The notes under the pieces: generated by a model
Seen by the model: only the letters and a program-made list of their open reading frames with translations
Database searches by the model: none
What the model was told of the DNA's origin: nothing
In this document: piece after piece, positions 9,371 through 18,736 of the stretch
Layout of the letters: every line of letters begins with the position of its first letter
Numbering within the stretch: position 1 is the stretch's first letter
Source of the DNA: Spartobacteria bacterium
GTDB taxonomy: Bacteria; Verrucomicrobiota; Verrucomicrobiia; Chthoniobacterales; UBA10450
DNA: 55,439 nucleotides
Assembly: GCA_003134785.1 (NCBI GenBank)
Contig: PLCN01000016.1
Coordinates: forward strand, 1-55,439
Direction: 5' to 3'
Program-made: the position numbers and the translations under genes

Positions 9371-10700
9371 ATTTCGGCAACCGCAAAAGCGCTTCGCAAC
9401 CCGGTCCGCTGCGATTAGCCAGAGTCAACGATCCGCCGTGGGCTTCCGCAATTTGCCGGCTCAACGCCAAACCGATTCCCGAACCGCCGGGTTTGGTCGT
9501 GAAAAATGGAACAAACAAATTTGTGGGATTCATGATGCCGGGCCCGGTGTCTCGCACAAATACTTCCACACAGTCGGCCAGATCGCGCCAGCCCGTTGTC
9601 ACCGTCCCGGCGTTTTCGAGCGAGGCTTCCGCGGCGTTATGCATGATGTTGATGAGCAATTGCTCTAACTGCGCGGCGTCCCCCTGAATGGATACGTCCT
9701 GTCCGGGAACGACCCGCACTGCAATCCGCGTCTCCAAATTTGCCACGCGCCTAACGAGTTCTCCGAGATCGATGGTTTCCTTTTGCGGAGGAGGCAGGCG
9801 CGCCAACCGAGCGTAGGCCTGCATGAAACGGCTGAGCGATTCGGCGCGGGTCGCGATGATGTTCAATCCGCTGCGAGCATCATCGCGCCAATCCGCCGGT
9901 GGCGGATCGCGGCGGATCAATGTCTCCAGACTGCCGGCGATCGATTTGATCGGCGCGAGAGAATTATTCATTTCGTGGCCGATCACGCGGACGAGGCGCT
10001 GCCAGGCGTTGCGTTCCTCCTCGCGCAACGTGCGGCTCAGGTCCGTCAGCACCAGCAATTCATGGGGCAGGCCCCGCTCGCGAAAAGAACTTCGGCGCAC
10101 GCCCCATCTGCCAGAGCCGCCCGGAAATGCCAGGGTAAGCGGTGCGTCCTCGTTCGCGTCCAAACAAACCTCGAGCCCAATATCCCTGGCGCGACGGCCG
10201 AGCACTTTGTCCATTGGTTGCCCGAGCAGATCTTCGCCGGCGCGGTTGACCAGCCGCAAACGCCGGTCGGGATCGAAGGTGAAAACCGCGACGTCGATTT
10301 CCGCCATGATCGTCCGGAGAAGCGCCGTCGCTTCGAACGCGCCGAGGCGCTGGAGCCGAAGCGTTTCGCCGAGGGCATTGATTTCCAGCATCGCCTCGCC
10401 GAGAGCGTCGTCGACGCGGGCGCCGCGGGCGCGAATGGAATAATCGCCTTCGCGCAAAGCCGCCAGCAGGTTCGTCATCGTTTGCAGCGGGCGGACGACG
10501 TGTTCTCGCGCGCTCAAGATGAAGCCGAGGGCAAAGCCAGCGATCAGGAGCGTCAGGGTCCACTGGACTTTGGGCGTGTGATCGCCAAACCAAAGAAACG
10601 CCAAGGCGACAACGAAGGCCGGAGCCGCGGCGAAAAGCGTTAGCCAGGTCAGCCGACCTTCGTGCGTGATGCGCTGCCGCAGTTTCTTGAGGGACTTCAT
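9369..10700 (-). CDS. Sensor histidine kinase, NtrY-like (2 TM, HAMP, PAS, HisKA, HATPase)
   Basis: 443 residues. Two membrane helices (about 18-38 and 45-63) with almost no periplasmic loop, a HAMP-like linker (about 64-115), a PAS domain (about 120-220), the dimerisation/phosphoacceptor helix with VRVIGHEMNNSLAPIKS (His at about 242), and a catalytic domain with N-box NIMHNAAEAS, G1 DTGPGI, the ATP lid and G2 GGSGIGLALS. Without a periplasmic domain it likely senses a membrane or cytoplasmic signal through PAS. It lies 57 bp downstream of the response regulator on the same strand and is surely its partner. All kinase residues are present. NtrY/AtoS-like naming is by architecture, not a claim that nitrogen is the signal. 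Confidence 0.93.
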   Translation of the reverse strand: MKSLKKLRQRITHEGRLTWLTLFAAAPAFVVALAFLWFGDHTPKVQWTLTLLIAGFALGFILSAREHVVRPLQTMTNLLAALREGDYSIRARGARVDDALGEAMLEINALGETLRLQRLGAFEATALLRTIMAEIDVAVFTFDPDRRLRLVNRAGEDLLGQPMDKVLGRRARDIGLEVCLDANEDAPLTLAFPGGSGRWGVRRSSFRERGLPHELLVLTDLSRTLREEERNAWQRLVRVIGHEMNNSLAPIKSIAGSLETLIRRDPPPADWRDDARSGLNIIATRAESLSRFMQAYARLARLPPPQKETIDLGELVRRVANLETRIAVRVVPGQDVSIQGDAAQLEQLLINIMHNAAEASLENAGTVTTGWRDLADCVEVFVRDTGPGIMNPTNLFVPFFTTKPGGSGIGLALSRQIAEAHGGSLTLANRSGPGCEALLRLPK

Positions 10701-10757
10701 TCACGCACGCCGCGACGCCCCATCAAAACGAGTGCTCGTGTGTCCGCTGCGCGGTCG

Positions 10758-12104
10758 CTAGAGCCCATACTGCTGCAACCGGCGGTAGAACGCGCTTCGG
10801 CTCAGTCCCAAAGCCTCGGCGGCCTTCCGCGCATTTCCGTCGAAGCGCGAGAGCGCCTTCTTGATCAGGAACGATTCCACTTCCTCGAGACTCATGTCTT
10901 CCAGCCGCGGCGAATCTTCTCTTCCACTCGTTAGGCCAAGATCGTTTGCCTTCACTTGCTGTCCCTGCGTCATCAGGACCGCCCGTTCTACCACATGATC
11001 CAACTCACGAACATTTCCGGGATATTGGTGCTGCATCAGAATATCGCGCGCCGCTTCCTCGAATCCGGTCAGAGTCTTCCGGTATCGCTTCGCATGTTGG
11101 CGGAGAAAACTATTCGCCAGGAGCATGATGTCTTCGCGCCGCTCGCGCAGAGGCGGCAACGCGATCTCGATCGTGTTCAGCCGAAAAAGAAGGTCCTGCC
11201 GGAAACGGCCCGCAGCCACTTCCTCATGCGGATTCGCATTGGTGGCCGAAACGATTCGCACATTCGCGTGCGATGTTTTCGATGAGCCCACGCGCTCGAA
11301 CTCGCCTGTCTCAATCATGCGCAACAATTTCGCCTGCTGATTCATCGGAACATTCGCGATTTCGTCCATGAAAAGCGTGCTCTCGTCTGCCAGCTCGAAG
11401 CGGCCGGCGCGATCCGTTTTCGCATCGGTGAATGCGCCCTTCACATGGCCGAACAATTCACTCTCGAAGATGCCCTCCGAGAGTCCTCCCATGTTCACCG
11501 TAATCATGCTATGCGAGGCACGCGGTGACAGCGCATGAAGAGCCTGCGCCACCAGACCTTTCCCGGTGCCGTTTTCTCCGGTGATGAGAACATTCGCGTC
11601 CGACGGCGCGACCCGCGAGATCAACTCGAGCACCGGACGCATGCGCGGCGACTCCGCGATGAGATTCGGCGCGTTGCCGCGCAACAATTGATTCGCAGCT
11701 TCCAGCCGCCGGCCTTTTCGCAACGCACCCGCCAGTTCGATTTGCGTGCGCACGATCGCGAGAAGCCGGTCGTTGTCCCACGGCTTCGGAATAAAATCGC
11801 GCGCACCGCGCTTCATCGCTTCCACCGCGAGATCGATCGTCGCCCACGCGGTCATGACCACGATGGGCAGCGTGTTGTCGAGCGCCTGAATGCGCGGAAT
11901 CACCTCGAGACCTTCCTGACCGGAAGTCGTGTCGCGCGTGTAATTCAGGTCCATGATGAGCAGCGCATAATCACGTTTCTCGAGCGCTTGAAATATTCCG
12001 GCGAGCGAAGTCACCGCGTCGGTTTGGTGTCCTTCGCCCTTAAGCAAAATGCGCAACGCCTCCAGCACATCATGCTGGTCGTCTGCGATCAGGATCCTGC
12101 TCAT
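10758..12104 (-). CDS. Sigma-54-dependent response regulator (REC-AAA+-Fis HTH)
   Basis: 448 residues. Receiver domain 1-120 with acidic pair DD at 8-9, phosphoacceptor Asp in LLIMDLNY (about 52) and Lys in IPKPW (about 107). AAA+ domain about 145-370 with Walker A GENGTGK (176-182), Walker B TLFMDEIA (243-250) and arginine-finger region FRQDLLFRLNTIEIALPPLRER. C-terminal Fis-type HTH with ALGLSRSAFYRRLQQYGL. The sigma-54-contacting L1 loop reads GAFTDA (223-228) instead of GAFTGA. The gene precedes its kinase and lies upstream of a consensus sigma-54 promoter, so control of the efflux operon is the natural inference. An unusually good -35-like TTGACA lies just upstream, but no -10 fits, so I do not call a promoter. 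Confidence 0.95.
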   Translation of the reverse strand: MSRILIADDQHDVLEALRILLKGEGHQTDAVTSLAGIFQALEKRDYALLIMDLNYTRDTTSGQEGLEVIPRIQALDNTLPIVVMTAWATIDLAVEAMKRGARDFIPKPWDNDRLLAIVRTQIELAGALRKGRRLEAANQLLRGNAPNLIAESPRMRPVLELISRVAPSDANVLITGENGTGKGLVAQALHALSPRASHSMITVNMGGLSEGIFESELFGHVKGAFTDAKTDRAGRFELADESTLFMDEIANVPMNQQAKLLRMIETGEFERVGSSKTSHANVRIVSATNANPHEEVAAGRFRQDLLFRLNTIEIALPPLRERREDIMLLANSFLRQHAKRYRKTLTGFEEAARDILMQHQYPGNVRELDHVVERAVLMTQGQQVKANDLGLTSGREDSPRLEDMSLEEVESFLIKKALSRFDGNARKAAEALGLSRSAFYRRLQQYGL

Positions 12105-12221
12105 CAGCTAACGATGAACCGCGTTTCACCCGCGCTGTCAATCAGCCAACATTGCGGCGAAGAAATTTGATGCCAAAAAAATGCTGAGGATTTTGCGCGC
12201 CTGGCTGACTTCAAAATCCAC

Positions 12222-13739
12222 TCAATCAGGAGTTAGTTTCGTGAAGAGACAGGCAAAGATTTCAATTCCGTCCCAAAGGTTTTGCAGTCGAATGTTCTCG
12301 TCGGCCGCGTGCTGATTGTCGTCGTGATTCGCGATCGGCAACCCGATCACTGGCGTGTCGTTAGGCTGCTGGAACAGATACATAGGGATGCTGCCTCCCA
12401 TAGTGGGGAGACGGACCGGATCGTGTCCGGCTGCGGTCATGATCGTGGCCAGCTCGATCGAGAGCGGAAGATCCAGCGCAGTTCGGGCCGGCGGGTAACC
12501 GGCGCCCCATACGACTTGAACGATCTTGTTATATGCGAGGCGGACCGAGGCACCCGGTTTTTCGCGGACAATCTTGTAACCTAACGACTCAATATGACGT
12601 TCCACCAGGGCCTTGACCGATTCCGGTGTTTCGGGCGGGACCAGGCGAAAATCGATTGAGGCACGCGCTTCGGTCTGGATGGTGTTCGATGCGTCTGCTC
12701 CGACATGGCCCGACTCGATCCCGCGCACATTCAGCGCCGGAAGCATTAGCAATTCGTTCAGCGGCTTGGCGTCGCCTTCCGTCGAAGCAATCTGGAATTC
12801 GCGGCGAAGGGCTGGCTCCACGTCTGGAATTTTCGCGAGCGCATTCCGTTCCGATTCCGTCGGCGCCTTCAACCCATCGTAGAATCCAGCGATCAGGATC
12901 TTGCCGTTCTCATCCCGCATCGAGTCGATCAGATGCGTTAGCCTAACGATCGGATTTGGAACCCAATTCCCGTAGTGACCGTCATGCAAGCCTTTAACTG
13001 GACCGAAGGTCGTTAGGTCGAGTCCCACTGTGCCTCGCGCGCCAAAATACAGTTCCATACTCCCGCTCTGATGCACTGGCCCATCGCAAAGAATCCACGC
13101 CGCGGGACGGAGAACATCCGGGTATTTGGCCAGGTATGCGGCAAGGTGCGGCGATCCGGCTTCTTCTTCGCCTTCAAACACGAAGCGAAGATTGACTGAC
13201 GGTTTCATCCCGGCGGCGCGCAACGCATCGAGCGCGGCCAGCATTCCGATAATCGGCGTCTTATCATCGCCGGCCGCGCGTGCATAAAATCGCCATTCCG
13301 GATCGATCGATTTGGCGGAGCGCCAATCGACTTCCTTCGCCTTGCCATTCCGCATAACCGGCTTCCACGGATCGCTCGTCCATCGTGATGCATCGACCGG
13401 CTGCCCATCGTAGTGCGCGTAAAACGCGATGGTCCGATGCGACTCCGGCACTCGGATATCAGCGACCACGATCGGTGACGCACCGTCGATGGTTAGCACC
13501 TGCGTTTTGAGTCCACGCTTTTCCAACATCGCTCGAATCGCTTTCACATTTCGGTCGATGTTCGGCTGATCGCCGGCGATGTTTGGAATCGCCAGGACTT
13601 CCGTAAACTCTGCGAGGATTTCGCGCTCGTGCTGCGCACGCCACGAGCTCGTTTGCTTGGCCACAATGCCTGGATCGGCCGCGTCGAGCGCCGACGCTCC
13701 AAGAAGAAGAATAACTGCGGCGAAAACGAGCTTGCTCAT
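12222..13739 (-). CDS. M20 family metallopeptidase (dipeptidase-like), secreted
   Basis: 505 residues with a signal peptide (about 1-21, cleavage after ALDAA). Metal and catalytic motifs of M20 are in order: HYDGQPVD (first His and Asp), the bridging Asp in DDKTPIIGML, catalytic Glu pair in FEGEEEAGSP, further Asp/His in the C-terminal catalytic half, and last His in NHDDNQHAADENIR. The dimerisation domain lies between. Substrate is probably small peptides or acylated amino acids in the periplasm. ATG 13739 overlaps the stop codon of the upstream cyclophilin gene (ATGA), so translation is coupled. The gene ends the comM-ppi-M20 operon. Confidence 0.92.
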   Translation of the reverse strand: MSKLVFAAVILLLGASALDAADPGIVAKQTSSWRAQHEREILAEFTEVLAIPNIAGDQPNIDRNVKAIRAMLEKRGLKTQVLTIDGASPIVVADIRVPESHRTIAFYAHYDGQPVDASRWTSDPWKPVMRNGKAKEVDWRSAKSIDPEWRFYARAAGDDKTPIIGMLAALDALRAAGMKPSVNLRFVFEGEEEAGSPHLAAYLAKYPDVLRPAAWILCDGPVHQSGSMELYFGARGTVGLDLTTFGPVKGLHDGHYGNWVPNPIVRLTHLIDSMRDENGKILIAGFYDGLKAPTESERNALAKIPDVEPALRREFQIASTEGDAKPLNELLMLPALNVRGIESGHVGADASNTIQTEARASIDFRLVPPETPESVKALVERHIESLGYKIVREKPGASVRLAYNKIVQVVWGAGYPPARTALDLPLSIELATIMTAAGHDPVRLPTMGGSIPMYLFQQPNDTPVIGLPIANHDDNQHAADENIRLQNLWDGIEIFACLFTKLTPD

Positions 13740-14389
13740 TTCGTCCAGATGACAGCTTTTAAAATCTTGTCCAACTTCGGAAACTCACGATCGAGGTAGC
13801 GGTTGCCCTCGGCGAAAAGTTTTTCCTGCTTTCCACCTCTCATTCCACCACCCGCCTCTTCGCCATATCCGGCGTAGAGCTGATCAACTTTCTCCATTCC
13901 CTCGATGACCCGCCCGATTGGCGCGAACCCTTCGCGGTCCAAGCGCGAGTTGTCGGCGAGGTTGATAAAGAGCTGCGTCGTGCGCGCACCCGGACCTGTC
14001 ATCGCATAGGTGACAAAGCCGCGTGTATTGCTTTCGCGCACCGGATCGTCCGCGATGGTTTTCTCTTTCCAACGAGTAGCGACCACGGGATCGCTCGCGA
14101 TGCCAAATTGAACGATAAATCCGGCGCGAACGCGAAAGAAGCGCGAATCATCGAAGAAGCCAACCCGGACAAGGCTGAAAAAACGATCGACTCCGCGCGG
14201 AGCCCAATCTCGATGCGCTTCAATGATGAATTCACCTTTGCTGGTTTGAAACTTTACTTGAAAAACTTCCGGCGCTGTCTCGTTCTCCGCGGCCCCGCCA
14301 TTCGCCGAACTGGCAGTGATCAAGACGGCAAAACATAAAAACCCTGATTGAAGTATCCGCAGGAATGGAAAAATCGAAATCGTGTTCAC
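13736..14389 (-). CDS. Cyclophilin-type peptidyl-prolyl cis-trans isomerase, exported
   Basis: 217 residues if started at GTG 14389. I prefer it over the upstream TTG at 14395 because it overlaps the comM stop codon as GTGA, matching the ATGA overlap at the other end of the gene. A hydrophobic N-terminus ([20 protein letters not shown]) is a signal peptide or anchor. The cyclophilin core follows: [38 protein letters not shown], and [20 protein letters not shown] in place of the usual MANxGpnTngSQFFI strand. The active-site Arg and Gln-equivalents are partly altered, as in divergent bacterial PPIases. It likely assists folding of periplasmic proteins. Coupled on both sides, so it belongs to the operon. 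Confidence 0.9.
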   Translation of the reverse strand: MNTISIFPFLRILQSGFLCFAVLITASSANGGAAENETAPEVFQVKFQTSKGEFIIEAHRDWAPRGVDRFFSLVRVGFFDDSRFFRVRAGFIVQFGIASDPVVATRWKEKTIADDPVRESNTRGFVTYAMTGPGARTTQLFINLADNSRLDREGFAPIGRVIEGMEKVDQLYAGYGEEAGGGMRGGKQEKLFAEGNRYLDREFPKLDKILKAVIWTK

Positions 14390-15921
14390 ACCCAAAGCGT
14401 GCGGTCGAAGGTACGATACTGGATCGCTTCGCTCACATGCTCGGTCGTAATCTCATCGCTCGACTCCAAATCGGCAACGGTGCGCGACACTTTCAGAATC
14501 CGGTCGTAGGCGCGCGCGCTGAGATTCAGCTCCGTCATCGCCACCCGAATCAGTTCCTGTGATTCGTCGCTGAGTTGGCAATGCTGCTTGATCTGGCGCG
14601 GACCCATCCGCGCGTTGCAGTTGATTTTCTTGTCGGAGCGAAAGCGGACCTGCTGGCGTTCACGCGCACGTCCCACGCGATCGCGAATCGCCGCGGAATT
14701 TTCTTCCGCTTTGGTGCTCGCGATATCGCGATATTCCACCGCGGGGACTTCGATGTGGAGATCGATGCGATCCAGAAGCGGTCCGGAAATTCGCTGACGA
14801 TAGCGCTGGACCTGAAGCGGACCGCATCGACACTCGCGTTTCAAATCGCCGAAGTACCCGCACGGACATGGGTTCATCGCCGCCACGAGCATGAACTCGG
14901 AAGGAAACGTCACGCTGCCGGCTGCGCGCGAGATGGTGACTTTGCCGTCTTCAAGCGGCTGGCGCATAACTTCGAGGGTCGAGCGTTTGAACTCCGGCAG
15001 CTCATCCAGAAAAAGCACGCCGTGGTGAGCGAGGCTCACTTCACCCGGTGCGGGAATGGTGGAACCGCCGAGCAAACCGACATCGGAGATGGTGTGGTGC
15101 GGCGAGCGGAAGGGCCGCGTCGAGACGAACGCCTGTTCGCCGCTGAGCATGCCGGAAATGCTGTGGATCTTGGTGCTCTCGATCGCTTCTTCCAGTGACA
15201 TCGGCGGGATGATCGTGGGAATGCGTTTCGATAACATCGACTTCCCGGAACCGGGCGGCCCGATCATGAGTAGGTTGTGTCCGCCCGCCACGGCCACTTC
15301 GATCGCCCGCTTCACGTGGCCCTGCCCTTTCACGTCGCTGAAATCGACTTCGTAAATTTGGTGCGTTTCGAAAAATGAAGTCAGATCGCCGGGCGTCGGC
15401 TCCATCGTCGTCTCTCCGCGGATGAAATCGAAAGTCTCCCGCAGATTGTCGACGCCGTAGACATCGATGCCTTTTACCATGGCGGCTTCGTGCGCGTTTG
15501 CTTTCGGAACAAAGATCGCCTGCTTGCCGCGACGTCGCGCCTCCAAGGCGACGGGCAACACACCCTTCACGGCGCGGACCGCGCCGGTCAGAGCCAACTC
15601 GCCGACGAAGCTGTATTTCTCGAAGTCGGCGCTATCCAGTTCCTCGCTGACCGCGATCATTCCCAGCGCGATCGGCAGGTCGAAACTCGGCCCTTCTTTC
15701 TTGATGTCCGCCGGCGCGAGATTGATCGTCGTCCGCCCGCGCGGCCAATAATAGCCGCTGTTGCTGATCGCCGTCGTGACACGGTCGCGGCTTTCTTTGA
15801 CCGCTGCATCGGGCAATCCGACGATGATAATGTGCGGGTCACCGCCCGCGCCGTTGACCTCGATTTCGACTTCATAGGCATCGACGCCATAGACCGCGGC
15901 GGAGTAAATCTTGGCCAGCAT
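14386..15921 (-). CDS. comM: YifB/ComM family magnesium-chelatase-like AAA+ ATPase
   Basis: 511 residues from ATG 15921 ([20 protein letters not shown], the conserved family start; the frame extends 19 codons further but that part is not conserved). N-terminal Lon-substrate-like ChlI domain (about 1-170), Walker [38 protein letters not shown], Walker [12 protein letters not shown], zinc-like cysteine cluster [10 protein letters not shown]...CRCG, and sensor/arginine region [20 protein letters not shown]. ComM is a hexameric helicase that promotes branch migration during natural transformation; YifB homologues occur widely. First gene of a three-gene operon with a cyclophilin and an M20 peptidase, with no evident functional link. 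Family call is firm. Confidence 0.95.
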   Translation of the reverse strand: MLAKIYSAAVYGVDAYEVEIEVNGAGGDPHIIIVGLPDAAVKESRDRVTTAISNSGYYWPRGRTTINLAPADIKKEGPSFDLPIALGMIAVSEELDSADFEKYSFVGELALTGAVRAVKGVLPVALEARRRGKQAIFVPKANAHEAAMVKGIDVYGVDNLRETFDFIRGETTMEPTPGDLTSFFETHQIYEVDFSDVKGQGHVKRAIEVAVAGGHNLLMIGPPGSGKSMLSKRIPTIIPPMSLEEAIESTKIHSISGMLSGEQAFVSTRPFRSPHHTISDVGLLGGSTIPAPGEVSLAHHGVLFLDELPEFKRSTLEVMRQPLEDGKVTISRAAGSVTFPSEFMLVAAMNPCPCGYFGDLKRECRCGPLQVQRYRQRISGPLLDRIDLHIEVPAVEYRDIASTKAEENSAAIRDRVGRARERQQVRFRSDKKINCNARMGPRQIKQHCQLSDESQELIRVAMTELNLSARAYDRILKVSRTVADLESSDEITTEHVSEAIQYRTFDRTLWV

Positions 15922-16041
15922 GAACAGGGGGGAATCTGCTGAAAGCGTGGCAGGGAAACGCGCCCGCGAAAAGAGCAAACAGGAGGACGAGCGCAGTATC
16001 TTCCCGACTCTATCGAAGAATTTACCGCCGAAACGAGCCTG

Positions 16042-17484
16042 TTAGTTGCCTGTTTTGGGAGGGAGGGACGACCTTTTACTCGGCGTGGGGCTTGGCTTGA
16101 GAGTGGCGAGCAATTGATGGCTGAGGTTAATATCTTTGCCCGGGTAGGAGGGGTTTCCCGCGGAGCCACCGGTGTTGTGACACATGAAACAATTCGCCAT
16201 CGGGTTCTTGTTGAAGTTGTGTTCCGGGCCCTGAAAATAAGTCTCCAGCGTCGCGTTCGCGAGATTCACCGAGCCGACTGCCTGCTTTTCCAATTGGGCC
16301 ACGTCGGGCTTGAGCGTGTTCGGCTGGATCCATGTCGTCCCAATAAGTTTGTAATTGGCCCAGACCGCTTCCTTCGGATATTGCGGCATTTGGGCCAGGG
16401 CGCCTTGAGCCTGAATCGTGGTATTAACGATTTCCTGAGTCCCTTCCGCATTCTCGCCGCCGGTGGCGTACTGCCGGAAGACATTCGTCATCGGAGTGGC
16501 CGACACCGTCTGCTTCACGCGATCGGTGACCTTTAGCGTGGTGGTGCTTGGGTCGGGGTTGCAAGCGTTGGCCGGTGTGTTCGCCGCATAGAAGGTGAAG
16601 CTTTTGTTGCTCACCGAGGCCGGCGAGTTGTAGCCATTCGGGTCGGCGAGATCGGGCGCATTCTGGAGATGCTCGAACGTGGCCCAAAGAAATTCCGGGT
16701 GGTTGTCCGTGACGCCGACCACGTGAAGACCGACCAGGGCCACGGTGACGGGGCGCGTTTTCCCGCTCGGGTCAATCATGATGCCGCCTTTGGGATTGTT
16801 TACGAGAAGCGGGATGGTCGTCTTTTGCCAATAGATTCCCGTCGGGGGTGTACCGTCGGGCACCACTTGCCAGGCCGCCTTGAACACAGCCGAACCAACT
16901 GGAAACGTGGCGGTCGCGGCAGCCTTGTTGTAGTTGGTCATGCCCGCATACTGCTGCACGACCTTGGCGTAGACGTCGTTCATGTGCACGGAGTACCAGA
17001 CGATCTGCCCGTTTTGATCAACGACCAGACCGCCGCCTGCTTGTTTATCCCCTTTTGCTGGGGGCGCGCCCGCCGGCTTCAAAGTCCGGGGCTTGAGCGC
17101 GAGCGGGTTGGGCCCTTCCTTTGCGGTCGGTTTGCTGAGGCTTTCCAACGTGGCGAGACTCAGGAAGCGAGGCTGGCCGCCATTGGTGTTTATGGCCGTC
17201 GCCCAGACAAATGCCTCCCACGCCCATTGGTGGAAGGCGCAATCGGTCTGGGGATTATTTGCCGTGTCGGAAACCGGGAACTGCGCCGTGGGCCCGACAT
17301 GGTAAACGAGGCCTTCCGACCAGCCCGCGAGAGGACACTGCGGGGACGGCGTAAGGGTTGGAGCCACGCTCGCTGGTTGGATCGCAGTTGCAGGTTCCGC
17401 GGGTGTTTGAGCGCACACGCTCGGGAGAAAGACAAGCGCGGCCAAACAACCGAGCAATGAGAGAAACGGGGATGGGGTTTTCAT
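16042..17484 (-). CDS. Secreted mono-heme c-type cytochrome-like protein
   Basis: 480 residues. Signal peptide about 1-25 (FLSLLGCLAALVFLPSVCAQ). The body is rich in Thr, Pro, Asn and has no domain I can name. One heme-binding motif CFMCH lies near residue 437 within NPMANCFMCHNTGG, with Met residues nearby that could be the sixth ligand. Two other cysteines (CPLAGW and NPQTDCAFH) lie near the N-terminus. Proteins of this kind are annotated as cytochrome c family or hypothetical; an electron-transfer role is inferred from the single CxxCH. The start is supported by AAGGA seven bases before ATG 17484. Divergent from the sigma factor gene across a 333-bp gap. Confidence 0.8.
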   Translation of the reverse strand: MKTPSPFLSLLGCLAALVFLPSVCAQTPAEPATAIQPASVAPTLTPSPQCPLAGWSEGLVYHVGPTAQFPVSDTANNPQTDCAFHQWAWEAFVWATAINTNGGQPRFLSLATLESLSKPTAKEGPNPLALKPRTLKPAGAPPAKGDKQAGGGLVVDQNGQIVWYSVHMNDVYAKVVQQYAGMTNYNKAAATATFPVGSAVFKAAWQVVPDGTPPTGIYWQKTTIPLLVNNPKGGIMIDPSGKTRPVTVALVGLHVVGVTDNHPEFLWATFEHLQNAPDLADPNGYNSPASVSNKSFTFYAANTPANACNPDPSTTTLKVTDRVKQTVSATPMTNVFRQYATGGENAEGTQEIVNTTIQAQGALAQMPQYPKEAVWANYKLIGTTWIQPNTLKPDVAQLEKQAVGSVNLANATLETYFQGPEHNFNKNPMANCFMCHNTGGSAGNPSYPGKDINLSHQLLATLKPSPTPSKRSSLPPKTGN

Positions 17485-17817
17485 AGGAGGTTCCTTCGCG
17501 ATAACTCCCTGACGCCCTCAGTTATCTCGCGTCATGTTTCCGGAAAACTTTCGGAATGTGAAGGAAAATCGTCCGCCAGCATGAAGCAATTTCTGCCGGC
17601 CAATCCGAGCTGACGCCGATCCCGTAAGGGCTAGAACGGGAGGACCAAAAGCTCTATTTCACAAATATTGAACAAGACCCGTCCAAACTCTGTCAGAACT
17701 GCGATATTTAACGTTGTTAACTACTTTGTAGGATGCTAAAACAAGGAGTCTGCAAGCGCCCGCGAAACACAACAACGGGAAACTTGTTGGCCCGCCCCCG
17801 TCCTTTCTACCCTTTTC
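17485..17817. other. 333-bp divergent intergenic region
   Basis: This gap separates the minus-strand CxxCH gene from the plus-strand sigma factor gene, so promoters for both must lie here or close by. I see a small hairpin cccgt-N10-acggg near 17627-17640 and an AT-rich dyad ttaac-gtt-gttaa at 17708-17720 that could be an operator. A -35-like ttgaac (17668-17673) has no convincing -10 at proper spacing. I find no ORF with coding character and no RNA gene. Confidence 0.5.
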
Positions 17818-18684
17818 ATGAAAAGTTATATGGCTGCTGAAGATAGCGATACTGGAATTAAAATTTACCTGCGAGAGATCGGGCAGATTCCGCTGCTCAC
17901 TCCTGATCAGGAGATCGAGCTTGCCGCGAAGATCAAGAAGGGCGACCGCGAAGCGCGCGCCCTCATGATTCGTTCGAATCTGCGCCTCGTGGTCAAGATC
18001 GCGCACGATTACGCGAATCTCGGCCTCCCGCTGCTGGATCTGATTTCCGAGGGTAACATCGGATTGATGAAGGCGGTGGAACGGTTCGATCCGGCGAAGG
18101 GCGGAAAGCTCAGCACCTACGCCGCGTGGTGGATCAAACAATCGATTAAGCGTGCGCTGGCGAACCAGAGCAAAACGATCCGTCTGCCCGTGCACCTCGT
18201 CGATAAGATTTCCAAGATGCGCCGCGTCTCGCTCCAGATGAGCGAGGAACTCGGCCGGGAACCGACCGATGACGAGCTCGGCGAAGAGATCGGCATCGCG
18301 AGCGGAAAAGTCTCGCAGCTCAAGACCGTCTCGATTCGGCCGGCGTCGCTCGATGCGCCGATCAGCGATGACGATTCCACGGAGTTCGGCGAGATCGTCG
18401 GCGACGAAGAGGCGCAGACGCCGTTCGAATTGCTCCGCGACAAGAATCTTCGGAATGAAGTGGGCGGTTTGCTCGATGTCCTGGACGACCGGGAACGGAA
18501 GATCATCTTCTCGCGCTTCGGTCTCGATGGCGGCAAGCCCAAGACGCTCGAGGAAGTCGGCAAAAAATTCGGCGTCACCCGCGAACGGATCCGGCAGTTG
18601 CAGAACATCGCGCTCTCGAAGTTGCGCCGCGCGCTCAGCAAGAAGGAGCGTCCGGTGGACGTGGAATTGCCGGTAGAAGTTTAA
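17818..18684 (+). CDS. RNA polymerase sigma factor, RpoD/SigA family (regions 1.2-4)
   Basis: 288 residues. Region 1.2 DTGIKIYLREIGQIPLLTPDQE, region 2 with NLRLVVKIAHDYANLGLPL, LISEGNIGLMKAVERFDP and STYAAWWIKQSIKRAL (2.3/2.4), region 3, and region 4 with DDRERKIIFSRFGLDGG and VGKKFGVTRERIRQLQNIAL (HTH contacting -35). Region 1.1 is absent and the non-conserved insert is minimal, so it is a short primary-type or group 2 sigma factor; whether it is the main housekeeping factor cannot be told from this window. Start could be ATG 17818 or ATG 17830 (MAAEDS); neither has a strong Shine-Dalgarno sequence. Followed by a hairpin shared with the convergent pyruvate kinase gene. Confidence 0.95.
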   Translation: MKSYMAAEDSDTGIKIYLREIGQIPLLTPDQEIELAAKIKKGDREARALMIRSNLRLVVKIAHDYANLGLPLLDLISEGNIGLMKAVERFDPAKGGKLSTYAAWWIKQSIKRALANQSKTIRLPVHLVDKISKMRRVSLQMSEELGREPTDDELGEEIGIASGKVSQLKTVSIRPASLDAPISDDDSTEFGEIVGDEEAQTPFELLRDKNLRNEVGGLLDVLDDRERKIIFSRFGLDGGKPKTLEEVGKKFGVTRERIRQLQNIALSKLRRALSKKERPVDVELPVEV

Positions 18685-18702
18685 GGCCGGCTATTGCTTT
18701 AC

Positions 18703-18736
18703 GAAACGCGCGGATGGGAAACCTTCCGCGCGTTTC
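18703..18736. terminator. Bidirectional hairpin terminator between sigma factor and pyruvate kinase genes
   Basis: Perfect 12-bp stem gaaacgcgcgga (18703-18714) with tccgcgcgtttc (18725-18736), loop 10 nt, followed by ttattt on the plus strand. It fills most of the 52-bp space between two convergent genes and probably stops transcription from both sides. Confidence 0.85.

Noticed and set aside
17668-17696. A sigma-70 promoter for the sigma factor gene
   Set aside because: ttgaac is a fair -35, but at 16-18 bp spacing no acceptable -10 hexamer is present.
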